DNA of 64,000 nucleotides from Aquilaria yunnanensis. Lineage: Eukaryota; Streptophyta; Magnoliopsida; Malvales; Thymelaeaceae. Location: contig CM077597.1 in the NCBI GenBank assembly GCA_039654915.1, forward strand, positions 41,824,001-41,888,000, read 5' to 3'. The notes under the pieces are model-generated. The model ran no database searches. It was not told the DNA's origin and saw only the letters and a program-made list of their open reading frames with translations. A program made the translations under genes and the position numbers. This document shows, in pieces, positions 24,735-37,255 of the stretch (position 1 is the first letter of the stretch; every line of letters starts with the position of its first letter).

Positions 24735-27700
24735 TTAAGAAAAGTGAGAAAGGAGAGGGGTAGCATAAATATGAGCTGGAGACACAAGTTGGCAAGGCAC
24801 ACATGTCAGTGCACAATGACCAAATTTCTCTATTGTAGAGGTAAGGGATTGAACTATACATAGCAACAAGGTTGGGAGAGCCAAGCTACCTCGTAGAGCT
24901 AACAAAGCTTGTGAACAACCTGTACAAATAGTAATATTAGGTAGAACCATGCAAGAGGCTACCTTCACCACCCCATGAATGGCCAGTAGCTCAACTTGAA
25001 GAGTAGAAGCATAATTGCGAACAAGTTGGCCCTTCCTTTAGCTACAGGGGGCATCAACACTCACCTAGAGCCATGCCACTACACCAAAACCTAATGACCA
25101 ATGCCAAGCTCCATCAGCAACAAATAACTTCTAGGACTCAAACTAATAACATTATTTATGAGCGCCCTATAAATTGCAAAGAAGTTGGATTAGAGTGTCC
25201 CGTCTGGCATAAAGAGATTGAACATTAAAAGTCATATTCCGAAAGATGAACTTGTTCCTACCTAGCTAGATTGTCCAAGGGGTGCTAATTAGAAAACAAA
25301 GCAAGTCCAAAGGCCACTTTGGACAAGAACTAAGCAAGGTCAAAAGCCAGGATTTGAAGGATTGCACATAAGAGGAAAGCGGGTCAACACAAAATCAACC
25401 CTAAACTTCATAGGACCCTTTACATCCCCAGAACAGATTGAACATAGATTCTTCTTGTTAGTTGCATCTTAAATAGACAAAATTGACATTACCCCCATGA
25501 GAAGCGAGATTAATGACTGTGCAAAAAGCATTAAGCAGACACTTCCAAGAAAAACCTTAAATTTTTGTGGAAATCCCATGACCTACAACCTTCTGACCAC
25601 ACAAAAAAGGAAGAGATAGTAAAAAATGCCCTTGCTATAAGGGAAAGCAGTTTGATGAATTAACTATAGGGCATAACCCTTTCTTGATGAAAACCAACCC
25701 AATGGGTCCCTATGCCAATGGACAAAATTAGGTCCCCTCACCCCCTAAGGGTGAAGGTGGAGCTAACTTGAAAATTAGCTTAGCAATTTGGGCAGGAAAA
25801 TGAGTATAGAGTAGCTCCCTATCCCAATTTGAGGAAGAACTAGAGATAAGATTCACAATTTTGAAATTCTTATACACCAAAAACCCTAGGCTCAAGTCAT
25901 TAAAGATAACTAGAGAAATACCCAATATGCAGTAGTCGTACCAAACTGAGATAGAAGACTCATTACCAATCATCCAAGTGTTATTAGTACCAAGAAGAGA
26001 TCAGTCATGGAGTAAACTTCTCCAGATCGGGGAAGCATTACTCTTGCTTTTCACTAGTCAAATAGACTGGGAAGTGGCATTTTTCGTATCAAGAACTTTA
26101 TAGATGAAAGAATCAAGCCTTCCTACGAAGATCCTCCAGAAAGTTTAGCATGGAGAGCTTAGTTAAAAAGATGCATGTCTTTAATACTCAAGCCTCCTTA
26201 CGCAGCATGGGAAGATTCCTATTTTTGAGATGGTAACTACTTTTGCCATGTGAACCTGACCACCAAACTTGAATGAAATTACAAGAAATATTATCAAAGT
26301 TGTAACTGTCACCTTAAAGAGGACATGATATAAACTTATAGCGATTGTAGAGTTGATTGAATAAGTTTAAATTGTCTTACATTGTTCAAGAGCTTTGCCT
26401 TCAAGGAGTCCAGTTGCTTCAAATTTTTGTCTAGCAAGAATAAAAAATGACAAGGTTCTTGAAAAATCTTGGCTAAAAGGGGCACCCAAATAATTCAGGA
26501 TGCCAAGATTAATAGGGAAATGGATGATGGAACAAAATTCCTGAGTTAAATCATTTGGAACATTACTATTAAAGAACCATTCAGATTTTGAGAAGTTAAC
26601 CTATTGACCTGCCGTCAAATCGAACAACCAAAAACCATTCTTAATGATTTTACATGATTTTTTAGAATGACATAAGAAGATAAGGAAATTATCTGCAAAC
26701 AGTAGGTTGTTAATGGATAGACCGTTCTTACTGGTCTTCACGCCAAGTAAGGTACTTGATGATTGGAGGGAAGACAACTAGCTGGAAAGGGCTTTAGTGC
26801 ATAGGATAAAAAGGTAAGGTGAGAGGGTGTCTCCTTGGCACAGGCCTACCTGGGGATTAAACCAATTAGTAGTGTTACCGTTCAGTAGCACTGAGCACAA
26901 TACCTTAGTAATAAATTGCATTAAAAGATTAATCTAAGATTTAAGAAACTGCATAACCTGAATAATCCTCTCCAAGAAAAACACCTAATTTTATCATATG
27001 CCGTACAGATATCAAGCTTCAGAACCACCTTATAACCTTGAGGGCCACCATTAGGCTTAATTTGCTTCACTGCATGCATGATATCAAGCACAATAATGAC
27101 ATTGTCCTGAATGTTATGAACAGGAACAAAAGCATTCAGAAACTTTGGGACCAGAGATGTCATAATGGGTTTCAACTAGCTAACAAACACATTTGTGATA
27201 ACTTTATAGATGGTATTCTAAAGACTCTTGAGCCGAATGTCTTCAACCTCATGGGCTTTATGGATCTTTAGAATCAAGGTAATGAAAGTGTGGTTGATTT
27301 AGTAAAGAAGACAACCATCATTAAAGAATGATAACATAGCCTCAGTGATGAGTCACCCAATATATTCTAGTATTTCTTGAAAATTAGTGGTGGCAAGCCA
27401 CAAAGCCCTAGAGATTTTTGAATTCCCAAATAAAATGTACCTCGTTTATCTTTCTTTTAAGAAAGGCAGCAACAGGGATTCTTTTTGCTGGCTAGAGTGA
27501 GTTTTAGAGATGAAAGAGCAACCTTACATCAAAGCCATCTCACACTGAGGAAGGGATCATTAAATAACTGGAAATAAAAGGCCTACATTTTCTCTCTAAT
27601 CTTATCTTGTTCATAATGCAAAGACCCATCAGCTAATAAAAGGGCATCTATTCTAGACAATAGATAATGAGTTCTAGTAATGAGGTAAAAAAATCAAGTA

Positions 27701-28770
27701 TTGTTATCCCTAAAACCCAACCATTAGATTCTAGATTTCTAAGCCCACAAAAATTCCTCATCAGCTAGAAAGGCAATTTGTCACCCATGCAATTCTTAAA
27801 TTTGTTGGTGAACTAGAGTTAGATCATTGATGGATTGGAGTTGTACTAATTGTCTCTCTACTAATTTGATCTCTTTTCTAGGAGGACCAATCAATGTCTT
27901 ACTTTATTGCTGTAAAGAAGGAATTAGATGGTGACACTTACGGACCACCTAAAACATCTTTGATCTTTTAACTAGAGATTACTAAATTGATTTAATAAAA
28001 TTCTCACACTTAGAGTATCTTGTCTAAAAGGTTTCAAAATGACAAGCACAATGATAAAAAGCCCTTGCAGGTGTTGTGTCTATTAGAAGCAGCACATGGT
28101 CAGAATTATCAATATAAATCAATTAAATAAGGACAGGAATAGGGCAAACTAATCCTTATTGTAGAAAGCTTTATCTAAAATTTTGTAGACCGCATCCTTG
28201 CCATCCTAGAAGTTGGAACAAGTAAATAATGGACAAGCACAAGGAATTTACAAAAGATTGAGCTCTTGAAAGAATAATTGAAGGTGTTGAGCCCCAGGGC
28301 AATCATAAGCATGTTTTCCTATTTTTTTTCCAAAGGAGATAAAAAGTAATCAGTAATAAAGGACCATTATACTGATGAATAATGCCCAGAATTTTTTTCC
28401 AGGTCATCTACGTAAATTGAGCAACCAGATTCTTGTAAACATAACCCAAATACCAAATCTAACCATTTATATTAGATAACTATATCATAACTAGGTTCAC
28501 TTCCTTGTACAGAACCGAACATATAACTTTGGGTGACCACCCAATCCATATCCCACTTTTGTGACCCATAGTATCAACCAAATCATAGACGGCAAACCCT
28601 AAGCCTTCTAATCCATGAAGGACAGCTAAACCATCCATTTTAGTTTCTAATAAGAACAAAAGTTGGGGTCATTTGATAGAAACTAATCAATGCAGATGGT
28701 TAATTGTTGTTGGACAACCTAACCCCTAAAAATTAAAACTTAATATCTTCATTTCTTCCCTAGGGTTTGT
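24735..28770 (-). pseudogene. LINE ORF2 remnant (endonuclease, RT, RNase H)
   Basis: The minus strand reads, from high to low coordinates, through a whole but decayed LINE ORF2. Near 28765-28580 is the start of an apurinic-type endonuclease (MKILSFNF, stop, GLG, then LLFLLETKM). At 27175-26990 comes RT with NAFVPVHNIQDNV and KLDICTAYDKI. Near 26860-26800 is the CQGDTLSPYLFIL block. Near 26690 the catalytic box reads FADN instead of FADD. At 25973-25728 is the RT-associated zinc domain start (GNESSISVWYDYCI). At 25010-24735 is RNase H-like sequence. Many stops and shifts are present, so it is inactive. ORF1 remnants lie upstream at 29580-30305. The poly(A) tail was not found. Confidence 0.82.
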
Positions 28771-29579
28771 TAAGGTACAAACCCAGAAAAACAATCATCG
28801 AAACTATACTGAGGAGCTTGGGCCTACGATCTAACAGAACCAAAGTAGCAGTTGCATCATTGCCACCTCTTTACTATAACTAAAAAAGCATATAACATAC
28901 CAAAATAACTATCAATAATACATTAAATTATAAAGATACAAAATTGGATTGCTTGAAAGCACGTATTTCTAGCTAATCCTCCACAGGAGCCGCTGACGAG
29001 TCCATTTTTCTTATTCAAGCCTTAGCAACTCCTTTAACCTTTATCAGAGTAATGCTAGAATTAGAAAATGCTAGGCGAGAAGGTCACTTGCATGAACTCC
29101 ATGAATGGAATTTATCCCACCAGCTACATTTGGCCAAAAAACGTTGTTGGTTGGTACAATAAACAAACAATCACTTTAGATCCGAAGTGACTTGGTCCTC
29201 TAAACCCAATGAAGAATAAGCATGGGACTGAATAAAACCTTCCACTTGGATTTTCTTACTCATCCTTTTGTTAACAGGAATAAAGCAATGACAGACCAAC
29301 AATCTTTTGCACTTCTTCAATGGAAAAGAGGAAATAGGCTCTAACTACAGCTGCCAAAGAACTGCATTAAGGCCTAAAAAAGATTGGGCCTCCAAGCAGA
29401 GGAAATTGGGCTCTTTCTTGTATGCACATAATGATGACTATAACTCTTCCTAAACAAGCTCCTTTGAGTCGAGGCAAGATGAGCCACAAACTGGACGGGA
29501 AAGGCTCGATCATATTGAGTTAAAATATTCAAATGGCCTATAAAGTCACAATTAAAAGGCCCATTAGAAAAGAAGCTGA
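28771..29579 (-). other. LINE ORF1/ORF2 junction region, decayed
   Basis: Sequence between the recognisable ORF1 and ORF2 parts of the minus-strand LINE. No domain is readable. Probably the C-terminal part of ORF1 plus the spacer. Confidence 0.4.
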
Positions 29580-30305
29580 TCAATACTTTAATGGGTTAAG
29601 TTGCCTCAAAGTTTGAATTAACATTTTGCCTAGGTGGTCCATGTTCCTGCTCCTAAGATTACCCTGAAAACCCAACTCGTTTTCATTGATTCCTGAGTCA
29701 TTCTCCTCATGCCCTTCCTCTATACCTTCTATAGGGCATTCTTCAGTGTCAAAATCAACTTCTTTATTCACAACTTCATTCAAACCAGCTCTCGAGGGCT
29801 TATTGGTGATTCAGGCAGTACTTAGAGCACCATTAACCACATTAGGATACGTTGCCACCTCATCTCTGGTGTCTACATCACCCTTCTCATTAACATTGAC
29901 AAGAGGTAGGATTTCATCATTGAGATATCAATTAGCAATGTTGTTCAAAGATCATTGATACTGGATAGCTTCTACTTCTAGTGCTCTTATACACTGAAGA
30001 AATACTTGATGGTACACTTCCACTTAAAACATAGTAGATTGTTTGAATGCCATAAAGCTTGTAGCAACTTAGACAAATAGGGAGTGTAGTAATTAACCAA
30101 AATGTGAACAAAATTAGTTATTTACATCTACCAATCAATGATGGCTTGGAACGCCTAAGCAATGATTTTGTGACAATGGGACTTGGAGTGAGCAACACAC
30201 CTACAATGCTTGCCAACCTTGAAAATCTTTTCATATCTAAAGGAAATCTAGACCATGTGCCTAGGAATCACTTACAAATAATAAAAGCCTGGAACCAATA
30301 GCTTC
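29580..30305 (-). pseudogene. LINE ORF1 remnant (DUF4283-like)
   Basis: On the minus strand from 30305 a broken frame reads WSRFPLDMKRFSRLASIVG, then VLLTPSPIVTKSLLRRS. This resembles the end of the DUF4283 domain in plant LINE ORF1 proteins, where a LSxIASxIGxPL core is typical. Further on (29783-29580) is an acidic tract such as DTEECPIEGIEEGHEEN. It lies upstream of the LINE endonuclease in the same orientation. It is cut at 30305 by the LTR retrotransposon that begins at 30306. I could not find its missing N-terminal part beyond 37255. Confidence 0.5.
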
Positions 30306-31228
30306 TGATGGACAGCCGATTCTAAGATCTTTTTCAAGCTTTAAAGAATGCCTCTAACTCCCCAAAATTTGGGTCCAAGAAATTGAACTAGGAAGAAAAA
30401 GAAAAAACTAAAAATAGATTGGGTTGAGAAAAGAATTATAGAAGTGAAGTTAGAAGAAATTTGAAGAAGAACTACACTAAGAAATTCTTCTTATCTTCAT
30501 TCAAGAGAGATAAAAGATAAAGGAGTTCCAAGGAACTTAAAAGACGGGATTTCCCATTGAAAAACCATTCCACAATCTACTTGTTACAATGAAGAAAAAC
30601 CTAGCCCTTATAAAGGCTAAAAAATTCACTTATACGATTCCAAAACCCTAAACTTAATGCAAATAGGAGTCTTAGTTGGACAAAACATAGAATAACTAGG
30701 AATATTAATCCTAAACACTAAAAAAAAATTTAATAATAATAATAAACCTAAAATTCTTAATTAAAATATCAGGAAATTCAAAACATGGTTGTTGGAAATT
30801 TACAAGTGCACAAAAACACACATTTAAGCCACCTAAGATATGCTTTATGCTTGCTCCATATGGCAGCTTGCTGCCATGCAAATTTTAGCAGTTCTTGGCC
30901 ACATTCCAGAATTTATTCTACCTTGAAAAAGGTTGGAAAACATGTCCTTGCATTCTTTAAAGGTAGCACAAACATTGCTTCTTGACTAGATCCTTTTTAG
31001 GCTTAATTGTGCATGATGAAACAAATGCTTGCACATGAAGTGTTTTATCAGGTATAGGCTGTAAAACCAACTTGAAAATGACATCCTTTGCTGGAAATAT
31101 ACATGTTTACAAGAATAATCACCTTTGGCTTGGCCATGGATGATAAAACCATAAATATGCTCTATAGAGTGCTCTAGAATGATGCTCTAAGGAGGCTTTG
31201 GGAATAGGGTGCTCCCAGGGGTCCATCA
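30306..31228 (-). repeat. 3' LTR of the 30306-37250 element (923 bp)
   Basis: The ends are TGATGGAC and GTCCATCA, a perfect 8-bp terminal inverted repeat. The polypurine tract lies just beyond 31228 on the minus strand. This copy is uninterrupted, and at about 31168 it shows the empty version of the site where a copia LTR sits in the other copy. Confidence 0.82.
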
Positions 31229-31799
31229 TTCCCTCCCTCTTCAAGATGATTCATCTTCAAATCTGAGTAGTGGCTGATTAAAGACTCTATAGCTCCTCCC
31301 TTTTAAGAACGGGCAAAACAATGCTCATGGTCTCACTTGCACAATGTTTAGGCATAAGCTCCTCCACCTCTTTAATTTTTGTTACTACTTGTTGATTCTC
31401 ATTCTCTTGTATTGGTAGTGTGTTCTCCTTGGATAATTACATGGTTGAAGATCCTTCATTATGATTGGGTTGGATGGACTTCTATTCTTGTTCTTTGGTT
31501 GGAACTATCTTTCCTTGGTCTTCGATTGGAACTTCCTCATTCTTGGAACTTGACTCAACCTCCTTTGGTTCTTCTTTGGCCGTGATGGCTCAAATCATGT
31601 TAGGTTCCAAGGGTATAGCATGGACATCAAGGCTTTGGATATAGGAAGGCTTAGGAGCATGGGTTATGGTAGGATTGGATAGGGTTCCTACAAGGAGTTG
31701 CCATAGTGAAACACTTCTCCTTATGTTAGGACCATCCCTCAGTGCTTGGCCTAGGCCAATAATGCAAGGAAATGTAAAGGAAATTAGAGGGACTTGATT

Positions 31800-34010
31800 G
31801 AAAAATGAGATTAATGTTGTATGTGAAAATTTTCATTCGAGTGAAAATTTCATTTGGGTGAAATTCTCACATCAGAATGAAAGTGGCACGTGAAAAAATG
31901 TATGTGATTAGTGATGTGGGTGCAAAACCGAGAAGTTTTGGGCTTGGATTGCACATGAAAAATAATTATGTGATTAATGCCGAGAAGTGAAGTTTGAGGA
32001 TCAAATTTTACTCTTAACCGAGTGTTTATTTTGAGACTATGAAATCTTAACGGACTAATAAAGCCATGCATTTTAGTACAAGGCCGAGAGTGGCATTAAG
32101 CCATTTTTAAGTCTACATGGCCACATCCGATTAAGCATGGTTCCACTCAAAAATTAAAACATGATTTCGGTTAAAACATCGTTTAGTGTGCTTGACCGAG
32201 ACTTGTGGTGTTCTTGAGAGTTCATGTCAGGTTAGTGCCAAATTGTGATCAAATTGGAGAGGAAGTAAATCTTGAAGGGAGAATCAAGCCTAGAGTTTGT
32301 AATTTCAACACTTGGCGACATCACCATTGGAATTTTGAGCTCGGTCTTAGAGGAATCAAGGCAAACCGAGGACTCAAGCTCAAGGAATTGAGGTAGGGTT
32401 CATGTTTTCTACTTAGATTCTTGGTAGATTTTCCATGATCAAGTACATAAAGCAACTAAGTGATGTTTATATAACGTTATATGATCTTAGCTTGCTTAAT
32501 GGGCATATTGAGGAGTTTCGGGTACATGTTAGTTGATTAGCTAATCAAGTTAATGGCAAGTGTTAGAATTCATAGTGAGTTAGGCCAACTTACTATGTAA
32601 TTCGGAGCTCTAGTGGATTGGTGTGTGCAAATGAGGAAGTGAAGTGCAAATTTTGGCACATGGACACTTGCTAGTATTGGACCAAGAGACCTTGTGGTAT
32701 GTGTGTGAGTTGCGTGCTTGATTTCCCTGTTGTGTGTGCTAACCCATGGTAGTTAATGTTTATGTGTATATGTGGTCTCGGTTAGTGTGGTGTTATATAT
32801 ATATTGTACCTTGTATCTTGGTGTTTTAGTGTTTTTTTTGCAGGTTTCCAAAAAGCTTATGGAGGTTAAGTCTCGGACTTAACTAAATTGGCTCAATATG
32901 AGTCATTATGCACATGAATCCTACTGAGTATAATTACTCATTGCCCATACTGTTGTGTTTTAGGCAAAGACAGAGCTTGAGTGAGTGCCTGTGTTTGCTT
33001 GTTTTTGTGCTAGGAAGTGCACACTATTATTGAGGTATGTTGCCAACTGAAACTTGGCTTTATACATAAGCAAGTCTTGTATATTATTATGGCCGAGACT
33101 TGTACTATAAGTGTTGCAAGCTGTGTAGTTGTGGGATACGTCTAGAGGAGTCATGGACTTGTGTACTTTGGCCTTGATTGTAGTCTTCACATTCATGATC
33201 GTGAATATGGTCATAGGTTTAGTGTTGCTGTGTGTGTTGTTGTATTGCACACTTAGGTTCCTCTTTGGAGAGTGAGGTCTTGGTTGTAATGACATAACTT
33301 GGCAGGGTTTTGAACAATAGGTGGTCTTGGCATATGCCAAGTTAGGGGTACTCTTTTGGGCTATCTTTTGTGTAAATACTTATAGCCACGGATACTTTGG
33401 TTTTGTGTACTTCATGGTTACTTGGATACCAAGTTATGCTTGGTTGGTGTTGGTTCTGATTATGTTTATAGATGGGATGCTTCTAAGCCAAGTTATGAGG
33501 GGTATATATGTTGATGATTGATCTTTATGTGTTGATATTCTTGAGTACCAAGTTTGGCCAAATACAATTGAGCATGAAAAACCTTGGTTTCAAAAGTACA
33601 AAATTGTGGACTTTTTTTGCCATGCATATATGTAGCTCACCTGAAGGACATGCAATCTATGCACTTAAGTATTTAAGTGAATGCCTTGCTTGTATTGCAA
33701 GTTACCACATACACTGCCTTGCTTGTATTGCAAGTTATTGAGCTTCACCTTGCCTTGAGGTGCTAGTTAGTGGTTGGGCCTTACTTACATTACAAGTAAC
33801 TAAACAAAACTTGGCATAAGCCTCCTGGGGCACCTCCCAGGCCCATAACTTAAGAAAATAAGACTTAAAGCCCATTACAGAAAGTTGGCCGAATTAATTG
33901 TAGTTCTCAACACTTGTAATTAAACTTGTTTGATAACTTTCTAGGTAGTTGTTGGTGAGTGGCACTGAGTGTGCATGGGCTGGGGCCTGTGTGGGGTATG
34001 ACACGTTAGG
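31800..34010 (+). other. probable nested LTR-like segment, limits unresolved
   Basis: The minus-strand gag-like reading (RPRQYPYEGIEDHHWRPY, ending near 34010) breaks off here and different sequence follows. That sequence includes CGGTTAGTG/CCGAGACTT words and a direct repeat cttgcttgtattgcaagtta near 33685-33740. It has the texture of a long gypsy LTR in + orientation. I could not find matching TG/CA ends with a target duplication, so its extent is a guess. Open frames inside are short and unrecognised. Confidence 0.35.
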
Positions 34011-34340
34011 TGCCCTTAAGTAAGGCCTCCAATGGTGATCCTCGATCCCTTCATAAGGGTACTGACGAGGCCTCCTTTTATAGAATTAGCTTGTAGGTAG
34101 ATCTCTCTTTTTGTGGTGCATTGGAAGCTATTAGCACAAGCCTCCTTTGTGACTCCTCCAATATATCCAATCTTTCCATTATGGGTTGGAATTTTGAACT
34201 TAAATCAAGTATGACTTGCATCTTTGTCTCTTTCATCATGTCTCTGCTAACTTCCTTAGACATTGTATTTGAAATCAAAGATCCTAACAAACACTCTTTT
34301 TTTCCTCTTAATTTGTTAGTGGACAAAATTTCGGACAATC
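34010..34340 (-). pseudogene. gag-like remnant of the LTR retrotransposon
   Basis: Just inside the 5' LTR and primer site, the minus strand encodes about 86 residues beginning MSEILSTNKLRGKKECLL with a helical, charged middle (KFQPIMERLDILEESQRR). After a frame change it gives RPRQYPYEGIEDHHWRPY. Position and character fit the start of gag. The reading is lost at about 34010, where other sequence is inserted. Confidence 0.45.
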
Positions 34341-34914
34341 AACCCTCTTAAGCTTTCTTGAAACAGATCTTTCTAAAAAAAAACTAAAGCTGAAATCCTC
34401 AGTGAAAACAAGAATTGGGGCTTCAAGAAAAAAAATAAAAAACACATAATTTTTAGGATTAGAATGGTCTGAAACTAACAAAAATTACACCAGGATTTGA
34501 AAGAACAAATGAATGGAAACATAGACAATAGTAGCGGTTATTAAAGCATATGAGAGGAATCCTCCGCCAATTTGATTTGTTAAGTCGCTAAGAAACAATT
34601 GAGTAAGAAGAACATGAAATTCAAGTCTAATTTAGACTAGGTTGCTTGCTGGTCATGTGGAAAAAAATCTTTCTAAAACAAAATAAAAATAGAAATAAAA
34701 ACTTGCAAGACAACAAACAAAGAAACAAAGAAAATCATGACCGAACAAAATCTGGAATTATTTTTTGTATTTTTTTCTTCTTTTAATATGGAAAATAAAG
34801 ACAAAATAGATTAGAAATCTGGAAAAAAAAATAAACAAAAAAAAATTGAAAAGAACAAGATTGAAAAAAAAAGATAGATAGATCCTAACTGAAGCTTGTG
34901 ATTTTGATACCAAC

Positions 34915-37250
34915 TGGTGGACGGGTGATTCCAAGATCTTTTTCAAGCTTTAAATGATGCCTCCAACTCCCTAGAATTTGGGTCCAAGAAATTGAATTAG
35001 GAAGAAAGAAAAGAAGCCAAAAATAGATTAGGTTGAGAAAAAAATTATAAAAGTGAAGTTAGAAGAAATTTGAAGAACTACACTAAGAAATCCTTCTTAG
35101 CTTCATTCAAGAGAAATAAAAGATAAAGAAGTTCAAGGAACTCAAAAGAAGAGATTTCCCATTGAAAAATTAATTTATAATATACTTGTTATAATGAAGA
35201 AAACCTAGCCCTCATAATGGTTGCAAAATTCGCTCACACCACTCCAAAACCCTAAACCTAATGCAACTAGGAGTCCTAGTTAGACAAAACATAGAATAAC
35301 TAGGAATATTAATCCTAAACACATAGAAACATTTAATAATAATAATAAACCTAAAATTCCTAAGTAAATAGAAGGACATTTGAAGCATGGCTACTAAAAA
35401 TTTACAAGTACACAAAAACACACATTTAAGCCACCTAAGATATGCTTCATGCTTACTCCACAAAGCAGGTTGCTTCCATGCAAATTCCAGTTTTTCTTGG
35501 CCACATTCTAGACTTTATTCCACCTTGAGAAAGGTTGGAAAACATGTCCTTGCATCCTTTCAAGGTAGCACAAACATTGCTCCTTGACTAGCTCCTGTTT
35601 AGGCTTCAACTGTGTATGATGGAACGGATGCTTGCACCTGAAGTGTCTTATCGGGTATAAGTAGTAAAACCAACTTAAACATGACATCCTTAGCTAGAAA
35701 TATTCATGTTTACAAGAAAAATAACCTTTGGCTTAGCCATGGATGATATGTTGGGTTTCGGGAATCAAACAGCGCAGCGGAATTTAACCGAAACACTCCA
35801 GGATCCAAGTGAAACGGGTAAACCGGGTGTTCAAAAATTTGCATACCTAATTTTTGGTTGAGATCTCTCACTCAACTGTAAAGTCAAATCACAAAACCTG
35901 AACAGTTGACGTGTTCAAGCTCTCTATGGTATCCACACGAGCCTCTCGGGATCACCACACTTCCACCACGTCCCGGCAGATGCGTTTCTCTGGCGCTCAC
36001 AGTGGTAGTTTGCGTCCTTCAAGGAATTGCAAGAGAAGAGTGCGGCTATCCTTTTGGGAGGCTAGGGCAAGGAGACCTGCTAATTTCTCATTAAAAGTTG
36101 TATTTATAGTGAAACTCAACTTCCAGGCCTAATGGGTTTCAAAGCCCTAATCCAATTAGACTTTAATTTCGGGCTTAATAATGGCTCAACTCTTCGGCCC
36201 ATTATTAATATGAAATTATTGTAAAACCATAACCCAAATAATTAGTCCATGCACTTTAATAATCCAAATAGCTCTATGTGTGCGACCCAATAGGCTCTTA
36301 CCACGTTGGCAATGATCATAAATCATATTTATGATCATAAGCAATGAGCGGTGTCTAGCAACACATCATTGCTACCCAAGTGACAAGATTGTCGGTGATT
36401 CGACTAAACCTTTATGATCATCATCGATATATGCTATTGTCCTTTTGTCCAAGATATCAAGACTGAGTACGAGACATGGAATATGTCACTCTTGTATAGC
36501 CTAATCTTTGGTTTCTTGATTACCGAGTAGACCAACTTAAACTGATGACATTGATATTGTATATCCACTCATCCGAGCATGGCCATGCATTTTCTAAGTC
36601 TTACTCTATCAAGGGGCTCGAAGATATCACTCCCGTTACATATGAGGGAAAAATGCCATCTTGATCATACAAATCCCTCCACATGATATATGACATACCC
36701 AATGACCTCTTTCAAGTTCACTCAGTTACGAGCAACAAAGGAAAGTATCAAAGTATGTAACTCACATGTAGGGAACCTTGATAATCTTAGGTCGAAGGAC
36801 TACATATACCATGATCACTATGAGAATCACTTTTGACACTCACATAACAATCCATGTAGTGTTCTCATGGTGGGTCGGTCCAGTACACAAGTTCTCCAAC
36901 TTGTACCCATATGTAGACTACATATCTCAAATTAGTCTCCACATATGCTAGTCATTATGTATTATTGCAACCCACTCCACAATAATACTAGACCAGGGAC
37001 GTTTACGAATATCATTATTCTAGGGTTACAATTATGTTTATTACGTTACGTAAAAACAGAACAACAAACATAATTGCTGGATTAATGCCTTAATAAAATA
37101 TCATGACTCAATGTGCAAAAATACAATCATCTCATGATTGGATTTTTAGGCATGACACTAACATGATAAAACCAAAAATATGCTTCATAAAGTGCTCTAG
37201 GATGATGCTTCAATGGGCCTTAGGTGTAGGGTTCTCCTGGGGCTTCATCA
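34915..37250 (-). repeat. 5' LTR of the 30306-37250 element, split by a copia solo LTR
   Basis: It aligns with 30306-31228, roughly 90% identical by eye in the clearest stretches. Homology runs 34915-35748, breaks for the copia solo LTR at 35749-37163, and resumes after the tgata duplication to end at 37250. Without the insertion it is about 916 bp. Confidence 0.82.
35749..37163 (-). mobile_element. copia solo LTR (1415 bp)
   Basis: The reverse complement matches the LTRs of the complete copia element along its whole length. The 5-bp duplication tgata flanks it (35744-35748 and 37164-37168). The host LTR's sister copy carries the site once and uninterrupted, which confirms the exact ends. 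It is moderately diverged from the intact element. Confidence 0.95.
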
Positions 37251-37255
37251 GCTTC

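Larger units (their letters stand above)
30306..37250 (-). mobile_element. LTR retrotransposon, minus strand, no visible pol, with nested insertion(s)
   Basis: Two direct LTR copies (30306-31228 and 34915-37250, the second interrupted) share most of their sequence and TGRTGGAC-type ends. The duplication gcttc flanks the whole unit at 30301-30305 and 37251-37255. On the minus strand a primer site TGGTATCAAAATC follows the 5' LTR by two bases, and a purine-rich GAAGAGGGAGGGAA tract precedes the 3' LTR. Only gag-like fragments are readable inside (34010-34340, and a hydrophilic tract near 31300-31750). I see no RT, so it is non-autonomous or deleted. It looks Ty3/gypsy-like, but without RT that is uncertain. 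Inserted in it are a copia solo LTR and probably an LTR-like segment at about 31800-34010. Confidence 0.82.

Noticed and set aside
24735..24971. A 78-aa minus-strand gene
   Set aside because: It belongs to the RNase H-like end of the decayed LINE and has neighbours in other frames continuing the same domain.
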